Counted from the stretch's first letter, positions 1 through 7,125 are shown. The stretch: DNA of 30,618 nucleotides from an uncultured Clostridia bacterium (GCA_938034165.1 CALHKP010000074.1:1-30618), one strand, 5' to 3'. Made by a program: numbers and translations. Notes: generated from the letters alone by a model not told the origin.

Positions 1-4
1 ACCA

Positions 5-202
5 ATGAGCCAAAGACAGCCTAAGACGCCTATCCACCACGAAGTTGGAATACCCATAATTTTCAGAACTCAAAAGGGTTCGTACAGATGGAAACCCACA
101 CGCTGGCAGATCGCGTTGAAATATGGTCTGCAAGTAGTGTTTTTAGGCGTAGTTGTTTACGCAGCTATGTTTGCGGCAGGACTGCTAGAGATGGGAGCGT
201 AA
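5..202 (+). CDS. Small single-TM phage protein, unknown function
   Basis: A 65-residue protein with a basic N-terminal half and one predicted membrane helix at about residues 40-61, followed by a short acidic end. The upstream region lies outside the window, so the ATG start cannot be judged by its ribosome site. It is four bases from the next gene and probably in the same transcript. I recognise no family. A small inner-membrane protein of an early phage operon is the most that can be said. Confidence 0.55.
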   Translation: MSQRQPKTPIHHEVGIPIIFRTQKGSYRWKPTRWQIALKYGLQVVFLGVVVYAAMFAAGLLEMGA

Positions 203-205
203 GGG

Positions 206-454
206 ATGAAGCATTACATAACTAAATACGAAGAAGGTGGCCAGTGGTATGCAGAAGCGTGGTCGCAGATTAATTTGTTCGGGAAGTGCTTTTGTTTCTG
301 GAAGAGAAGAATACCGATTGATAGAAAGACTGTTTATCGTCTTGGAGAGGATATAAAGGAAATAGTAGTCACTACCAACGATGATGAGTTATTAGTATCA
401 ATCACTGATAGTGACATAATTTCGTCAGAAGATGTGAAAGTAATCTTAACCTAG
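206..454 (+). CDS. Conserved phage hypothetical protein
   Basis: An 82-residue soluble protein with the run QINLFGKCFCFWKRR near residue 23 and a probably beta-strand-rich C-terminal half. It resembles small hypothetical proteins I know from clostridial prophages, none with an assigned role. It starts directly after the previous gene, with GGG just before the ATG. Its 3' end overlaps the convergent antisense gene by 9 bases, so the two transcripts may interfere. Confidence 0.6.
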   Translation: MKHYITKYEEGGQWYAEAWSQINLFGKCFCFWKRRIPIDRKTVYRLGEDIKEIVVTTNDDELLVSITDSDIISSEDVKVILT

Positions 455-658
455 ATTATTACCACTTTTACCATCAGGGTTAGAAACTGGAGTGGGGATT
501 CCGTTGATGTTTCTAACGTGAAAATTAGGGTAGTTTCCGCTTTTAATTTCGCTTACAAACTCAGATCTATTCATATTTTTCCCTGAGTAGTTATCGTGAA
601 ATGTGAGGTTTCTACCGCTTGATGTTTCACTAGTAACGGAGATTCTTTTTCTAGCCAT
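446..658 (-). CDS. Small Gly/Asn-rich conserved phage protein on the opposite strand
   Basis: A 70-residue protein ending in a Pro/Asn/Gly-rich tail (PVSNPDGKSGNNLG). It matches my memory of a small conserved protein scattered through clostridial phages and mobile elements, of unknown function. Although antisense to the surrounding operon, it has a strong ribosome site (GGGAGG, about 7 bases before the ATG) and its own extended -10 promoter upstream at 712-720. It is therefore likely a separately expressed moron-type gene rather than a shadow. Its 3' end overlaps gene 206-454 by 9 bases. Confidence 0.7.
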   Translation of the reverse strand: MARKRISVTSETSSGRNLTFHDNYSGKNMNRSEFVSEIKSGNYPNFHVRNINGIPTPVSNPDGKSGNNLG

Positions 659-711
659 ATATTACACCTCCCTTCAACAGTACTTGGCTCTGGCAGGAGC
701 CTGTGAGGGAG

Positions 712-720
712 ATTATAACA
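712..720 (-). promoter_or_regulatory. Extended -10 promoter for the antisense gene 446-658
   Basis: Read on the minus strand the sequence is TGTTATAAT, a perfect -10 hexamer with the TGn extension. The -35 position, 17 bases upstream, is a poor TGTAAT. Extended -10 promoters tolerate this. The leader between it and the gene carries a GGCTC/GAGCC hairpin (686-701). This supports separate transcription of the antisense gene. Confidence 0.55.
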
Positions 721-767
721 CAAGGAAGATAGCGATTACAGTTCGCAAAAGAAAAATAACCAACAAG

Positions 768-920
768 GGTACTGCGTGATGCCGGATTATCCGTTATTGC
801 ATATGTTAAATACAATTCTTGTTTTGATGTCCTTTGAGATATAGATGATGAAAGCGCGTTGAGGGCAAAGCGCGCATGAACTAAATCAACTTCGTACAAA
901 ATCCGGCATCACGCAGTACC
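768..920. repeat. Perfect 20-bp inverted repeat with 113-bp spacer
   Basis: GGTACTGCGTGATGCCGGAT at 768-787 is perfectly inverted at 901-920. The spacer holds an inner GCGCG/CGCGC hairpin (854-858/871-875) and a direct repeat AAAGCGCG (851-858 and 867-874). The octamer CAACAAGG lies just outside each arm in the same orientation (761-768 and 922-929). The element sits between the minus-strand promoter at 712-720 and the ribosome site of the gene at 940. It could be a paired operator, a long-stem RNA leader, an invertible segment or a tiny element with terminal inverted repeats. I see no convincing gene inside. Confidence 0.85.
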
Positions 921-939
921 TCAACAAGGAGAAAGAAAA

Positions 940-1254
940 ATGAATACAAAAGATATAAAAGCGGCAGTCTTTAACGAACTTAACAGAATCGATACAGAAG
1001 AGCTTGCCTTCCACTCAGATCATGAGGGCTGGGCGGTATTGCTCGAAGAAGTCGAAGAAGCAAAAGAAGAATTAGTCGGCGTAGAGGATGCAACAGAAGC
1101 CCTCAAGCACCACGTATTTGCAGATGATTTCGCAGAGGTGAAAGTGGAAATTCTGAGAGATATCAGAGACTGCGCAATATACTGTGCTGCGGAAGCCGTA
1201 CAAGTAGCCGCAGTAGCAACCAAATTTATAAGATTCAAGGAGGAGCAACGATGA
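940..1254 (+). CDS. MazG-like / all-alpha NTP pyrophosphohydrolase-like phage protein
   Basis: A 104-residue helical acidic protein. The segment LLEEVEEAKEEL (about residues 34-45) looks like the EExxE metal-binding motif of all-alpha NTP pyrophosphohydrolases, and a second acidic cluster (EILRDIRD) follows about 30 residues later. The family hydrolyses nucleoside triphosphates to monophosphates, and phages use such enzymes to shape nucleotide pools. The second motif is not canonical, so catalytic activity is uncertain. AAGGAG at 926-931 gives a well-placed ribosome site. The stop overlaps the next start (ATGA-type coupling). Confidence 0.55.
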   Translation: MNTKDIKAAVFNELNRIDTEELAFHSDHEGWAVLLEEVEEAKEELVGVEDATEALKHHVFADDFAEVKVEILRDIRDCAIYCAAEAVQVAAVATKFIRFKEEQR

Positions 1255-1637
1255 AAAATTACTATGACACTTGCGCCTTCCCAAAGCCCAAGAGTAAGAA
1301 AAAGAAACTCTTATATAACGGCTACAAAGGCAAAGCAGAAAGGCACTGCTATTTATGCGGAGCACCTTACGCAGAAAGACATGAGGTTTTTTGCGGATCC
1401 AACAGACAAAACAGCATCAGATACGGCTACCAGGTAGATGTCTGTCCGGAACATCACAGAGAACTACAGGACAACATCACAGACTTTGCCCAGTCAGAAA
1501 ACTGGAGGCTCAAAGAAGGCTTTGAATGGGATTTCATCATATCCCTTGAGCAGGACGGACTCAGCAGAGAAGAAGCCCTTACAGCGTGGATGGCAGAGTT
1601 TGGCCGCAATTACATAAGCGAGCTGACGCCCAAATGA
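1251..1637 (+). CDS. HNH-like zinc-binding phage protein
   Basis: A 128-residue protein with a Lys-rich N-terminus, then CYLCG (CxxC) near residue 33, HEVF about ten residues later, and VCPEHHREL near residue 64. This Cys-Cys...His...Cys-His-His pattern is that of a phage HNH-like family often annotated as HNH endonuclease or recombination protein. The zinc ligands look complete. Its role in this region (recombination, replication or host DNA cleavage) is unproven. It overlaps both neighbours by four bases, so translation is probably coupled. Confidence 0.6.
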   Translation: MKNYYDTCAFPKPKSKKKKLLYNGYKGKAERHCYLCGAPYAERHEVFCGSNRQNSIRYGYQVDVCPEHHRELQDNITDFAQSENWRLKEGFEWDFIISLEQDGLSREEALTAWMAEFGRNYISELTPK

Positions 1638-1957
1638 TAACATGCCCGATCTGCGGACCCACAGACGTAAAAAGCTGGAGGCAGTGCCCTAAAAATGATA
1701 ATCAGGCAGTGTGCAGTAACTGCTGCAGAAAATGTCGACACTTCAATCTCGAAAACTTCAGATGTAATTGGCATATAGAAAACCCGAGAGTAAATACTGC
1801 AGATGAAATCAAAAAGTTGGAACTGCAAATCACAGCGCTTGACAGACAAGCAGAGTACTATTATAACAAATCACTGCCTAAAAAAGCAGAAAAAGCAGAG
1901 TTTAAAGCGCTGATACTCAGAGAGAAAAAGAGGGAACTCGAAAATGAGAATATATAA
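1634..1957 (+). CDS. Cys-rich zinc-finger phage protein with coiled coil
   Basis: I place the start at ATG 1634, where ATGA overlaps the previous stop, giving 107 residues. An in-frame ATG at 1586 would add 16 residues inside the upstream gene but fits less well. The N-terminal third has CPIC, CSNCCRKC and a further Cys/His pair, a likely zinc-binding region. The C-terminal half (from about residue 55) is a charged heptad-like helix rich in Lys and Glu. No function is recognised. Confidence 0.6.
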   Translation: MITCPICGPTDVKSWRQCPKNDNQAVCSNCCRKCRHFNLENFRCNWHIENPRVNTADEIKKLELQITALDRQAEYYYNKSLPKKAEKAEFKALILREKKRELENENI

Positions 1958-2132
1958 AAACCTTCCGAAGAAAATTCAAAGAAGGTTCATATCACTGCGA
2001 AGCATTTACACAGTTGAAAGCAGAGTAAATAAACGCATATTATACGCACTATCTCCGGAAGAGATGGCGAAGAGAACTGGGGGCGAAATAACATGGAAGG
2101 ATATTGCAAACACTGCGGACAAGCAAGAATAG
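1944..2132 (+). CDS. Small basic phage protein, unknown function
   Basis: A 62-residue protein with a strongly basic N-terminal half and an acidic end. It overlaps the upstream gene by 14 bases and the downstream gene by 40 bases. That is consistent with a tightly packed phage operon but makes it a weaker gene call than its neighbours. AGAGGGAAC at 1929-1937 could act as a ribosome site. I recognise no domain. Confidence 0.45.
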   Translation: MRIYKNLPKKIQRRFISLRSIYTVESRVNKRILYALSPEEMAKRTGGEITWKDIANTADKQE

Positions 2133-2437
2133 TAAGAGCAAATACCGAAGAAGAAGCAAACTATATTGCAACAAGAGACTGTAGCTGTGAAGGTGCAGAG
2201 ATAGAAGCTAAAGTAGAAGCTGCGGAGGCAGCACTCGAATATGTAGCTCAGTCAGAAAATATGTGCCGAATAGAAGGGAACCTACTAACTCTGATAAAAG
2301 CCACTATCCCTTATATCGTAGAAGGAGACATTGGCTCAGTAAGCTTTAAGCTTTCAGACAGCACACTATCAATAAAATCCGGCGAAAAGATAAAGATAAA
2401 AAGAAAAAGAGATTATACAGTTAACATGGAGGCGTAA
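2093..2437 (+). CDS. Cys-motif phage protein (CKHCGQ type)
   Basis: A 114-residue protein beginning MEGYCKHCGQ, with a second Cys pair (CSC) near residue 31. Together they could bind one zinc ion. The middle is an acidic Ala/Glu helix and the C-terminus is basic (KIKIKRKRDY). The N-terminal pattern is familiar from small clostridial phage proteins of unknown function, encoded near replication genes. It starts inside the preceding gene in another frame. Confidence 0.6.
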   Translation: MEGYCKHCGQARIVRANTEEEANYIATRDCSCEGAEIEAKVEAAEAALEYVAQSENMCRIEGNLLTLIKATIPYIVEGDIGSVSFKLSDSTLSIKSGEKIKIKRKRDYTVNMEA

Positions 2438-2439
2438 AC

Positions 2440-2661
2440 ATGGAGCCAATCCTAAAGAAGAACATTGATAGGTGCATGAAGTGTCCATTTAGAGAACCCG
2501 GATGCCGGCAAGAATGTTACACCGGCATGGAAATAGACAGAAGGCAAAGAGAACGAAAAGAACATATCAAAGAAGAGAAAAACAAAGAAAGCGAGTATTA
2601 CGGACGAAACAGAGAACGTGATACCAGATTCCTAAGAGAAAGAAAAAACGGTCACAGATAA
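2440..2661 (+). CDS. Small Cys-rich, highly charged phage protein
   Basis: A 73-residue protein with Cys residues clustered in CMKCPFREPGCRQEC (about residues 12-26), a probable zinc knuckle. A very hydrophilic Arg/Lys/Glu helix follows to the end. GGAGG at 2430-2434 is a good ribosome site. It may bind nucleic acid, which is inference from charge and the metal-binding pattern only. It is the last gene before the replication initiator. Confidence 0.55.
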   Translation: MEPILKKNIDRCMKCPFREPGCRQECYTGMEIDRRQRERKEHIKEEKNKESEYYGRNRERDTRFLRERKNGHR

Positions 2662-2681
2662 GACAAAAGGCAAGGAAACAG

Positions 2682-2700
2682 AGGGAGTGAGAATCTCCCT
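2682..2700 (+). other. Hairpin upstream of the HUH replication gene
   Basis: AGGGAG (2682-2687) and CTCCCT (2695-2700) form a six-pair stem with a seven-base loop. No T-run follows, so it is a poor terminator. It lies in the 98-base gap just before the HUH-type gene. HUH enzymes nick at small hairpins, so this is a candidate nick or regulatory site, by position only. Confidence 0.35.
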
Positions 2701-2759
2701 TTGAACCTTGGTAAGAGTATTATTAACACAGACACAAAAGAATTAGTTAAGGATTGGTT

Positions 2760-3596
2760 ATGGAAAAGGTCAAGAAAGAAGTTTGCGTAGCAGGAAAAAC
2801 TATAGAAGTCATAGTGAAAGTTCCATCAGGTAGACATACAGCAGGAAGAAAAGCGAAAGCTAACATCACAAGAGAAGCAGTACAAAAGAATAACGATAGA
2901 CTTGCAGTAATCAAACTGAGAAGAACACTTAATGCCAACTTTCAAAAAGGGGATTTACATATAGTGCTGACATACAGAGAAGCACCGGAAACAGAAAGAG
3001 CAAAGAAGGATAGAGCAAACTTCATCAAGAAACTGCAGAGACACTGCAAGAAATCCGGAAAAGAGCTTAAGTACATAGCAGTAACCGAATATAAGCATAC
3101 AAGAATCCATCATCATCTTGTTATCAATATTTCGGATATAGAATTCTTATCTGACGCATGGACGCATGGACTTATCAAAGCAACACCTCTTGATAGTTCC
3201 GGCCAGTACGGCAAGCTTGCAGAATACCTCTTGAAAGAAACACAGAAAACTTTCAGAGAGGAAAACTGTCCGAATAAAAGACGATACTCTTCATCAACCA
3301 ATCTTATTAAACCAGTAGTAAAAAGTGAATATGTTAATATTGAACAACTGTTTGATGATCCGAAAGCAATTAGCGGTTATTATCTTACAGAAGAAAATAT
3401 CAGAAGATACGAACATCCAGTCACACACCTGGAGCACTTAGAGTACATCATGATAGCGCTGGGAGAACCAAGAAAATACAAAGTATGGCCAAGAGGCAAA
3501 GTAACAAGTGACAAGGAATATTTTAAGATTGAAGCAGAAGCGTATGAAGAGGAGCAACTTATATTCGCTAAATGCTTCAATCAGAAAGCGAGGTAA
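2760..3596 (+). CDS. HUH-type replication-associated protein (ORF2/G2P-like)
   Basis: A 278-residue protein. I take ATG 2760, six bases after TAAGGA, rather than the in-frame TTG at 2754. The motif RIHHHLVI near residues 115-122 is a His-hydrophobic-His (HUH) metal site. About 30 residues on, YGKLAEYLLKE supplies the candidate catalytic Tyr and the Lys typical of rolling-circle initiators. Such enzymes nick one strand and stay bound to its 5' end. The family is common in Clostridia phages and plasmids as 'rolling circle replication-associated protein'. Finding it in a double-stranded DNA siphophage suggests a plasmid-like or nick-dependent replication step. The family call is good; the role here is inferred. 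Confidence 0.7.
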   Translation: MEKVKKEVCVAGKTIEVIVKVPSGRHTAGRKAKANITREAVQKNNDRLAVIKLRRTLNANFQKGDLHIVLTYREAPETERAKKDRANFIKKLQRHCKKSGKELKYIAVTEYKHTRIHHHLVINISDIEFLSDAWTHGLIKATPLDSSGQYGKLAEYLLKETQKTFREENCPNKRRYSSSTNLIKPVVKSEYVNIEQLFDDPKAISGYYLTEENIRRYEHPVTHLEHLEYIMIALGEPRKYKVWPRGKVTSDKEYFKIEAEAYEEEQLIFAKCFNQKAR

Positions 3597-3599
3597 AGA

Positions 3600-3689
3600 A
3601 TGCTAAAGACGACAATAATTCTGATATGCTTATCAGCATTTTTAGGTAGTCTTACAGGAAGTCTCATTGCAGCAACACTGAAAGACTAA
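3600..3689 (+). CDS. 29-residue membrane micropeptide
   Basis: An ATG at 3600 opens a 29-residue frame that is almost wholly one hydrophobic segment (TTIILICLSAFLGSLTGSLI) followed by a short polar end. GAGGT lies about five bases upstream, inside the end of the replication gene, which is good spacing. It is probably a genuine small membrane protein coupled to the gene before it. Function unknown. Confidence 0.5.
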   Translation: MLKTTIILICLSAFLGSLTGSLIAATLKD

Positions 3690-3724
3690 AAGACAAAAGC
3701 GAAGCAATGCAGAGGGAGGGAACG

Positions 3725-4108
3725 ATGTACCAAAGGAAAAAGAACAACAAATACATACTGCCCGCAACGGTGTACAATCGTACGATTTGGCTTATAAGGG
3801 ATTACTATAGGCTCAAAGAAAAAGAGAAAGATATAATAGGACTCAGCAACATATCCTTAGATGGAATGCCCAAAGGCAGCATAACAGGAGACCAGACGAG
3901 TAAACAGGCGGTTAAACTGACGGATATCCGCAGTATTACTGTGCCTGTAGAGGAAGAGTTGCAGAGGATACCAGAGGAGTACAGAGAAGGTGTTTGGGAG
4001 AACATTATATACAAGAGAGCATTCCCGATGAACGCAGACAGAAGCACATACGGCCGCTATAAATCTAAGTATATTTACGCGGTGGCAAAGCGTGTAATGT
4101 TTATATAA
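3725..4108 (+). CDS. ArpU/RinA-like putative late transcription regulator
   Basis: The start is ATG 3725 after an excellent GAGGGAGG site; an in-frame ATG at 3707 would give six extra residues without one. The 127-residue protein has a sigma-like shape: an N-terminal helix pair (IRDYYRLKEKEKDII) and a C-terminal stretch PEEYREGVWENIIYKR...YGRYKSKYIYAVAKR. This pattern is common in a clostridial phage family related to ArpU/RinA/DUF1492 regulators, which activate late genes. Its place as the last gene before a promoter and the head operon fits. It is probably a DNA-binding activator or antiterminator of the promoter at 4186-4214. Confidence 0.65.
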   Translation: MYQRKKNNKYILPATVYNRTIWLIRDYYRLKEKEKDIIGLSNISLDGMPKGSITGDQTSKQAVKLTDIRSITVPVEEELQRIPEEYREGVWENIIYKRAFPMNADRSTYGRYKSKYIYAVAKRVMFI

Positions 4109-4185
4109 AAAATTTTTTTTCAAAAAACCTGCAACACCAGACAAAAAAACGTGTGTTAATATGTTATTGGGCAAGAGTGAAATAG

Positions 4186-4214
4186 TTGATGTTTTTCTAT
4201 TAACTCCTTAAAAT
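4186..4214 (+). promoter_or_regulatory. Candidate late promoter
   Basis: TTGATG (4186-4191) and TAAAAT (4209-4214) are separated by exactly 17 bases in the 191-base gap between the putative regulator and the HNH gene. A transcript would start near 4221 and meet the terminator at 4234-4266 almost at once. That arrangement suits a late operon controlled by antitermination or activation. The rest of the gap (4109-4185) is A/T-rich with no other clear signal. Confidence 0.45.
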
Positions 4215-4233
4215 AAAATAACCAATTCAAAAG

Positions 4234-4266
4234 AAAAAGAGCAGCCAAGACCGGGTTGCTCTTTTT
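4234..4266 (+). terminator. Rho-independent terminator / leader attenuator
   Basis: AAAAAGAGCAGCC pairs with GGTTGCTCTTTTT across a short AAGACCG-type loop, with one G-U pair, and the stem runs into a T-tract. It either ends the early transcript or attenuates the late transcript from the promoter just upstream. Confidence 0.75.
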
Positions 4267-4299
4267 CGTTACAGAAATAAGAATACCCGGGAGGTTAAT

Positions 4300-4638
4300 A
4301 TGCCAGCCATAAAGAGACCGGATAGGGATGGAACTCACCGCACGGCCTTTGATAGAAACAAGAAGAAAATATATGCCACCCAGACCATATGCGGCATATG
4401 CGGAAAGCCTGTGGATTTCTCTTTGAAATATCCTCATCCGCTTTCGCCTTGCGTTGACCATATCATACCAATCGCAAAAGGTGGACATCCAAGCGACATG
4501 GACAATCTACAACTTGCACACTGGACATGCAACAGGCAAAAGAGTGACAAGCTCATATCACCAAAAGCACACGAGAAGAAGGAAGAAATAGGAAACAGAA
4601 ATCTTCCACACACATTCGACTGGGCAAATTTGAAGTAA
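4300..4638 (+). CDS. HNH endonuclease (packaging-associated)
   Basis: A 112-residue protein with a full HNH fold signature: CGICG (CxxC), DHIIPIAKGGHPSDMDNLQLAHWTCN (given here as its parts DHIIP, KGG, NLQ and HWTCN) and a following NRQKSDK. These supply the catalytic His, the Asn and the structural zinc Cys pairs. Such HNH proteins next to terminase and cos regions act with the terminase in genome cutting, as HK97 gp74 does. Here it lies immediately before the portal gene instead of a small terminase. GGGAGG upstream is the ribosome site. Confidence 0.85.
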   Translation: MPAIKRPDRDGTHRTAFDRNKKKIYATQTICGICGKPVDFSLKYPHPLSPCVDHIIPIAKGGHPSDMDNLQLAHWTCNRQKSDKLISPKAHEKKEEIGNRNLPHTFDWANLK

Positions 4639-4639
4639 T

Positions 4640-4751
4640 GAAAAATAGGGGGCATACACCCCCCTAAAGGGCGTGAGCGGGGTTCACACCGTCACTGTGA
4701 AAAAAAACACACAGAGGTCAATTTTGTGGCTCTCAGAAAGGAATAAAACCA
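4640..4751 (+). other. Structured non-coding spacer, candidate cos/packaging site
   Basis: The 113-base gap after the HNH gene holds GGGGG (4648-4652) facing CCCCCC (4659-4664) as a tight hairpin. A GC-rich stretch (GGGCGTGAGCGGGG) follows, then a second inverted pair CTGTG/CACAG around an A-tract (about 4695-4713). HNH genes often flank cos sites, so this is a reasonable candidate for the packaging start. The hairpin could also be an RNA processing or translation-control element for the portal gene. Confidence 0.35.
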
Positions 4752-5966
4752 ATGAATGAATACGTAGGAATCGAATATCTAAGACGCAAATTAGGGCAGA
4801 AGCAAAGCAGAGTAAATCTCAGATATAACTATTACGAAATGAAGCAAGTAGCCAAAGAATTTCGAATCAGCACACCTCCGCAGCTCTGGAATTGGTGGAC
4901 TGTCTTAGGCTGGTGTGGCGATGCTGTTGACGCAGTAGCGGACAGATTAGTTTTTAGAGAATTCGACAATGACATTTTCGAAATCAACGAAATATTTCAG
5001 GCGAACAATGCAGATACATTCTTTGACAGCGCAGTGCTTTCGGCGGCTATATCTTCATGTTGCTTTGTTTATGTGTCAAAAGACGATTACGGATTTCCTC
5101 GCCTGCAAGTTATTGATGGCGCTAATGCGACGGGAATAGTTGACGAGACAACAGGATTACTCAAAGAAGGGTATGCAATTCTCGAGAAAGATTCAAAATC
5201 AGGCAGGCCAAAGATAGAAGCTCACTTCATGTCAGGATTGACTCGAATCTATCAAGAGGGAAAAGTAACAGAGATACCAAACAATGTTGCTTATCCGCTG
5301 CTTGTTCCTATAATCTATAGACCTGACGCAAGAAGACCGTTCGGAAGAAGCAGAATAAGCAGATCTTGCATGGGGATAGTTAACTCAGCAATGAGAACTA
5401 TTAAAAGGTCTGAAATATCCGCTGAATTCTATTCTTTCCCGCAGAAATACGCTGTAGGAACATCACAGGATGCGGATCCGCTCGACAAGTGGAAATCTGC
5501 AATGTCATACATGATTGAAATAACAAAAGATGACGAAGGCGACAAACCAACCCTTGGCCAATTCGCTCAACAGTCGATGGCGCCCCACATAGATCATCTC
5601 AAAATGTTTGCAGCATTATTTGCAGGCGAAACCGGACTGACACTTGACGACTTGGGTTTTGTTACAGAAAATCCATCCAGTGCAGAGGCGATTAAGTCAA
5701 GTCACGAAAAACTGAGGTTGATTGCAAGGAAAGCCCAGAGGACATTTGGCACCGGATTCTTAAATGTCGGGTATATTGCGGCATGCCTGCGAGATGATAT
5801 TTCATACTATCGCAGCGAGTTTTATCTGAGCAAGCCAAAATGGGAGCCTATATTTGAACCAGATGCATCAGCGCTCAGCTCATACGGAGACGGTGCAATC
5901 AAAATCAATCAGGCAATTCCGGGATATCTGGACGATAAGAAATTAAGAGATTTGATAGGATGGTAA
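4752..5966 (+). CDS. Portal protein (SPP1 gp6-like)
   Basis: A 404-residue protein. NLRYNYYEMKQVAKEF near the N-terminus, NWWTVLGWCGDAVDAVADRL (about residues 46-65) and the later SSAEAIKSSHEKLRL region are typical of SPP1 gp6-type portals. The dodecameric portal forms the DNA channel at the head vertex, docks the terminase and joins the connector. Length is slightly below the usual 450-500 residues but the fold looks complete. AAAGGAA provides the ribosome site. It directly precedes the minor head gene, and the terminase comes later, which is an uncommon order. Confidence 0.85.
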   Translation: MNEYVGIEYLRRKLGQKQSRVNLRYNYYEMKQVAKEFRISTPPQLWNWWTVLGWCGDAVDAVADRLVFREFDNDIFEINEIFQANNADTFFDSAVLSAAISSCCFVYVSKDDYGFPRLQVIDGANATGIVDETTGLLKEGYAILEKDSKSGRPKIEAHFMSGLTRIYQEGKVTEIPNNVAYPLLVPIIYRPDARRPFGRSRISRSCMGIVNSAMRTIKRSEISAEFYSFPQKYAVGTSQDADPLDKWKSAMSYMIEITKDDEGDKPTLGQFAQQSMAPHIDHLKMFAALFAGETGLTLDDLGFVTENPSSAEAIKSSHEKLRLIARKAQRTFGTGFLNVGYIAACLRDDISYYRSEFYLSKPKWEPIFEPDASALSSYGDGAIKINQAIPGYLDDKKLRDLIGW

Positions 5967-5969
5967 TGC

Positions 5970-7121
5970 ATGAAAGATATAGCACCGGAATTACTCGAAA
6001 AGATTCGAAGTGAATTCGAAGAGAAGTTTGAATCAAATAAGAAAATAAAAGAACTCTACAAGAAAATAAAAGCCGGCAAGGCAGATTATAACGATGCTCA
6101 AAACTTTGCTTATGAAACCGGAAGGCTTCTTGCAGAGGCATTCAATAACAATCTATCATCAGATATTCTGCCAGATGGACGATTATACCACAATATAGCA
6201 AACAGGGTCATACCAGAGATGCTAGAGTTGGATCACAACATAGTATCAAGTGTCGCCGCAGAAGTCCAAAAGGTAATCAACCAAAACGCTGGTGTTGGAA
6301 TCAAAGCAGTAAAACCAGAGCTTAATACAGATAAGGTTGACGGGATAGTAAACATAGTATCCGGCAAAGCAAATTTTGATGATATCAAATATATGCTAAT
6401 AGATCCGGTTATAAACTTCAGTCAGTGCATTGTAGATGATACTGTACAAGCAAATGCGAAACAGCATTATAAAGCGGGCTTAAATCCCAAAATAAAACGA
6501 ACCACAACAGGCAAATGCTGCAAATGGTGCAGCGACGTTGCAGGAACTCTTGATTATGAAGAGGCAAAGAAAACTAAGGATATCTTCAGAAGACATAAAG
6601 GCTGCAGATGCCTAGTGGAATATCTGCCCGGAGATGGCCGGAGACAAGATATTCATACAAAAGCATGGTCAAGAGAAGTGAAAAGTGGTATAATACAAAA
6701 AAGACAGTATGTTGGATTGAAAGTAGAGGATTCTATAACCAAGCAAATAAGAGAAGATGTTATACCGAAACAAAAAATTGATAATGTTGTTGAACGCCAA
6801 AACATCCATAGGAAAGGAACTAGCCTTTACGAAGAAAGAAAAAGAAAGCTAGAAGAAAAAGGACAATATGGTCCATCTTATATTACTATTTCAGATAATG
6901 AGATAATTTATTTGGTAGCGAAATATTCAGGGACTGGAATTATAAGGTATAACAACAGAGAGGAATGGAATCACCAAGAAACTATAATAACGAATGATAA
7001 AATCATTGGCGTTGTAGTGGACAATAGAAACGGCAATTTTGCAGAAACGTCAGTCTTTAAGATTCATTACGAAAAAAATGGAATACACATTGTTCCTGAT
7101 TATCCAAGTAAAAAGAGGTGA
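5970..7121 (+). CDS. Minor head protein fused to a C-terminal polymorphic toxin domain (type 50-like)
   Basis: A 383-residue two-part protein. Residues 1 to about 235 are a phage head-morphogenesis module with a Cys/His cluster (CCKWC at 183-187, HKGCRC at 209-214) usual in minor capsid proteins that sit with the portal. Residues about 277-383 (bases 6798-7121) form a separate domain: HRKGTSLYEERKRKLEEKGQ, a YITIS strand, GTGIIRYN, TNDKIIGVVVD, and FKIHYEKNGIHIVPDYP. I recognise this as the 'polymorphic toxin type 50' (Ntox50) pattern, a predicted nuclease domain, from memory and without a search. This part is visibly more A/T-rich than the portal gene. A small gene that could encode immunity follows after four bases. 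Confidence 0.75.
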   Translation: MKDIAPELLEKIRSEFEEKFESNKKIKELYKKIKAGKADYNDAQNFAYETGRLLAEAFNNNLSSDILPDGRLYHNIANRVIPEMLELDHNIVSSVAAEVQKVINQNAGVGIKAVKPELNTDKVDGIVNIVSGKANFDDIKYMLIDPVINFSQCIVDDTVQANAKQHYKAGLNPKIKRTTTGKCCKWCSDVAGTLDYEEAKKTKDIFRRHKGCRCLVEYLPGDGRRQDIHTKAWSREVKSGIIQKRQYVGLKVEDSITKQIREDVIPKQKIDNVVERQNIHRKGTSLYEERKRKLEEKGQYGPSYITISDNEIIYLVAKYSGTGIIRYNNREEWNHQETIITNDKIIGVVVDNRNGNFAETSVFKIHYEKNGIHIVPDYPSKKR

Positions 7122-7125
7122 CAAT

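Noticed and set aside
651..899. 82-residue minus-strand frame over the inverted repeat
   Set aside because: No ribosome site, low-complexity Ser-rich sequence with no family pattern, and its span includes the repeat spacer and the leader of another gene.
1072..1365. Minus-strand frame opposite the MazG-like and HNH-like genes
   Set aside because: Antisense to two well-supported genes, Cys/Ser/Tyr-rich composition typical of a shadow, no ribosome site.
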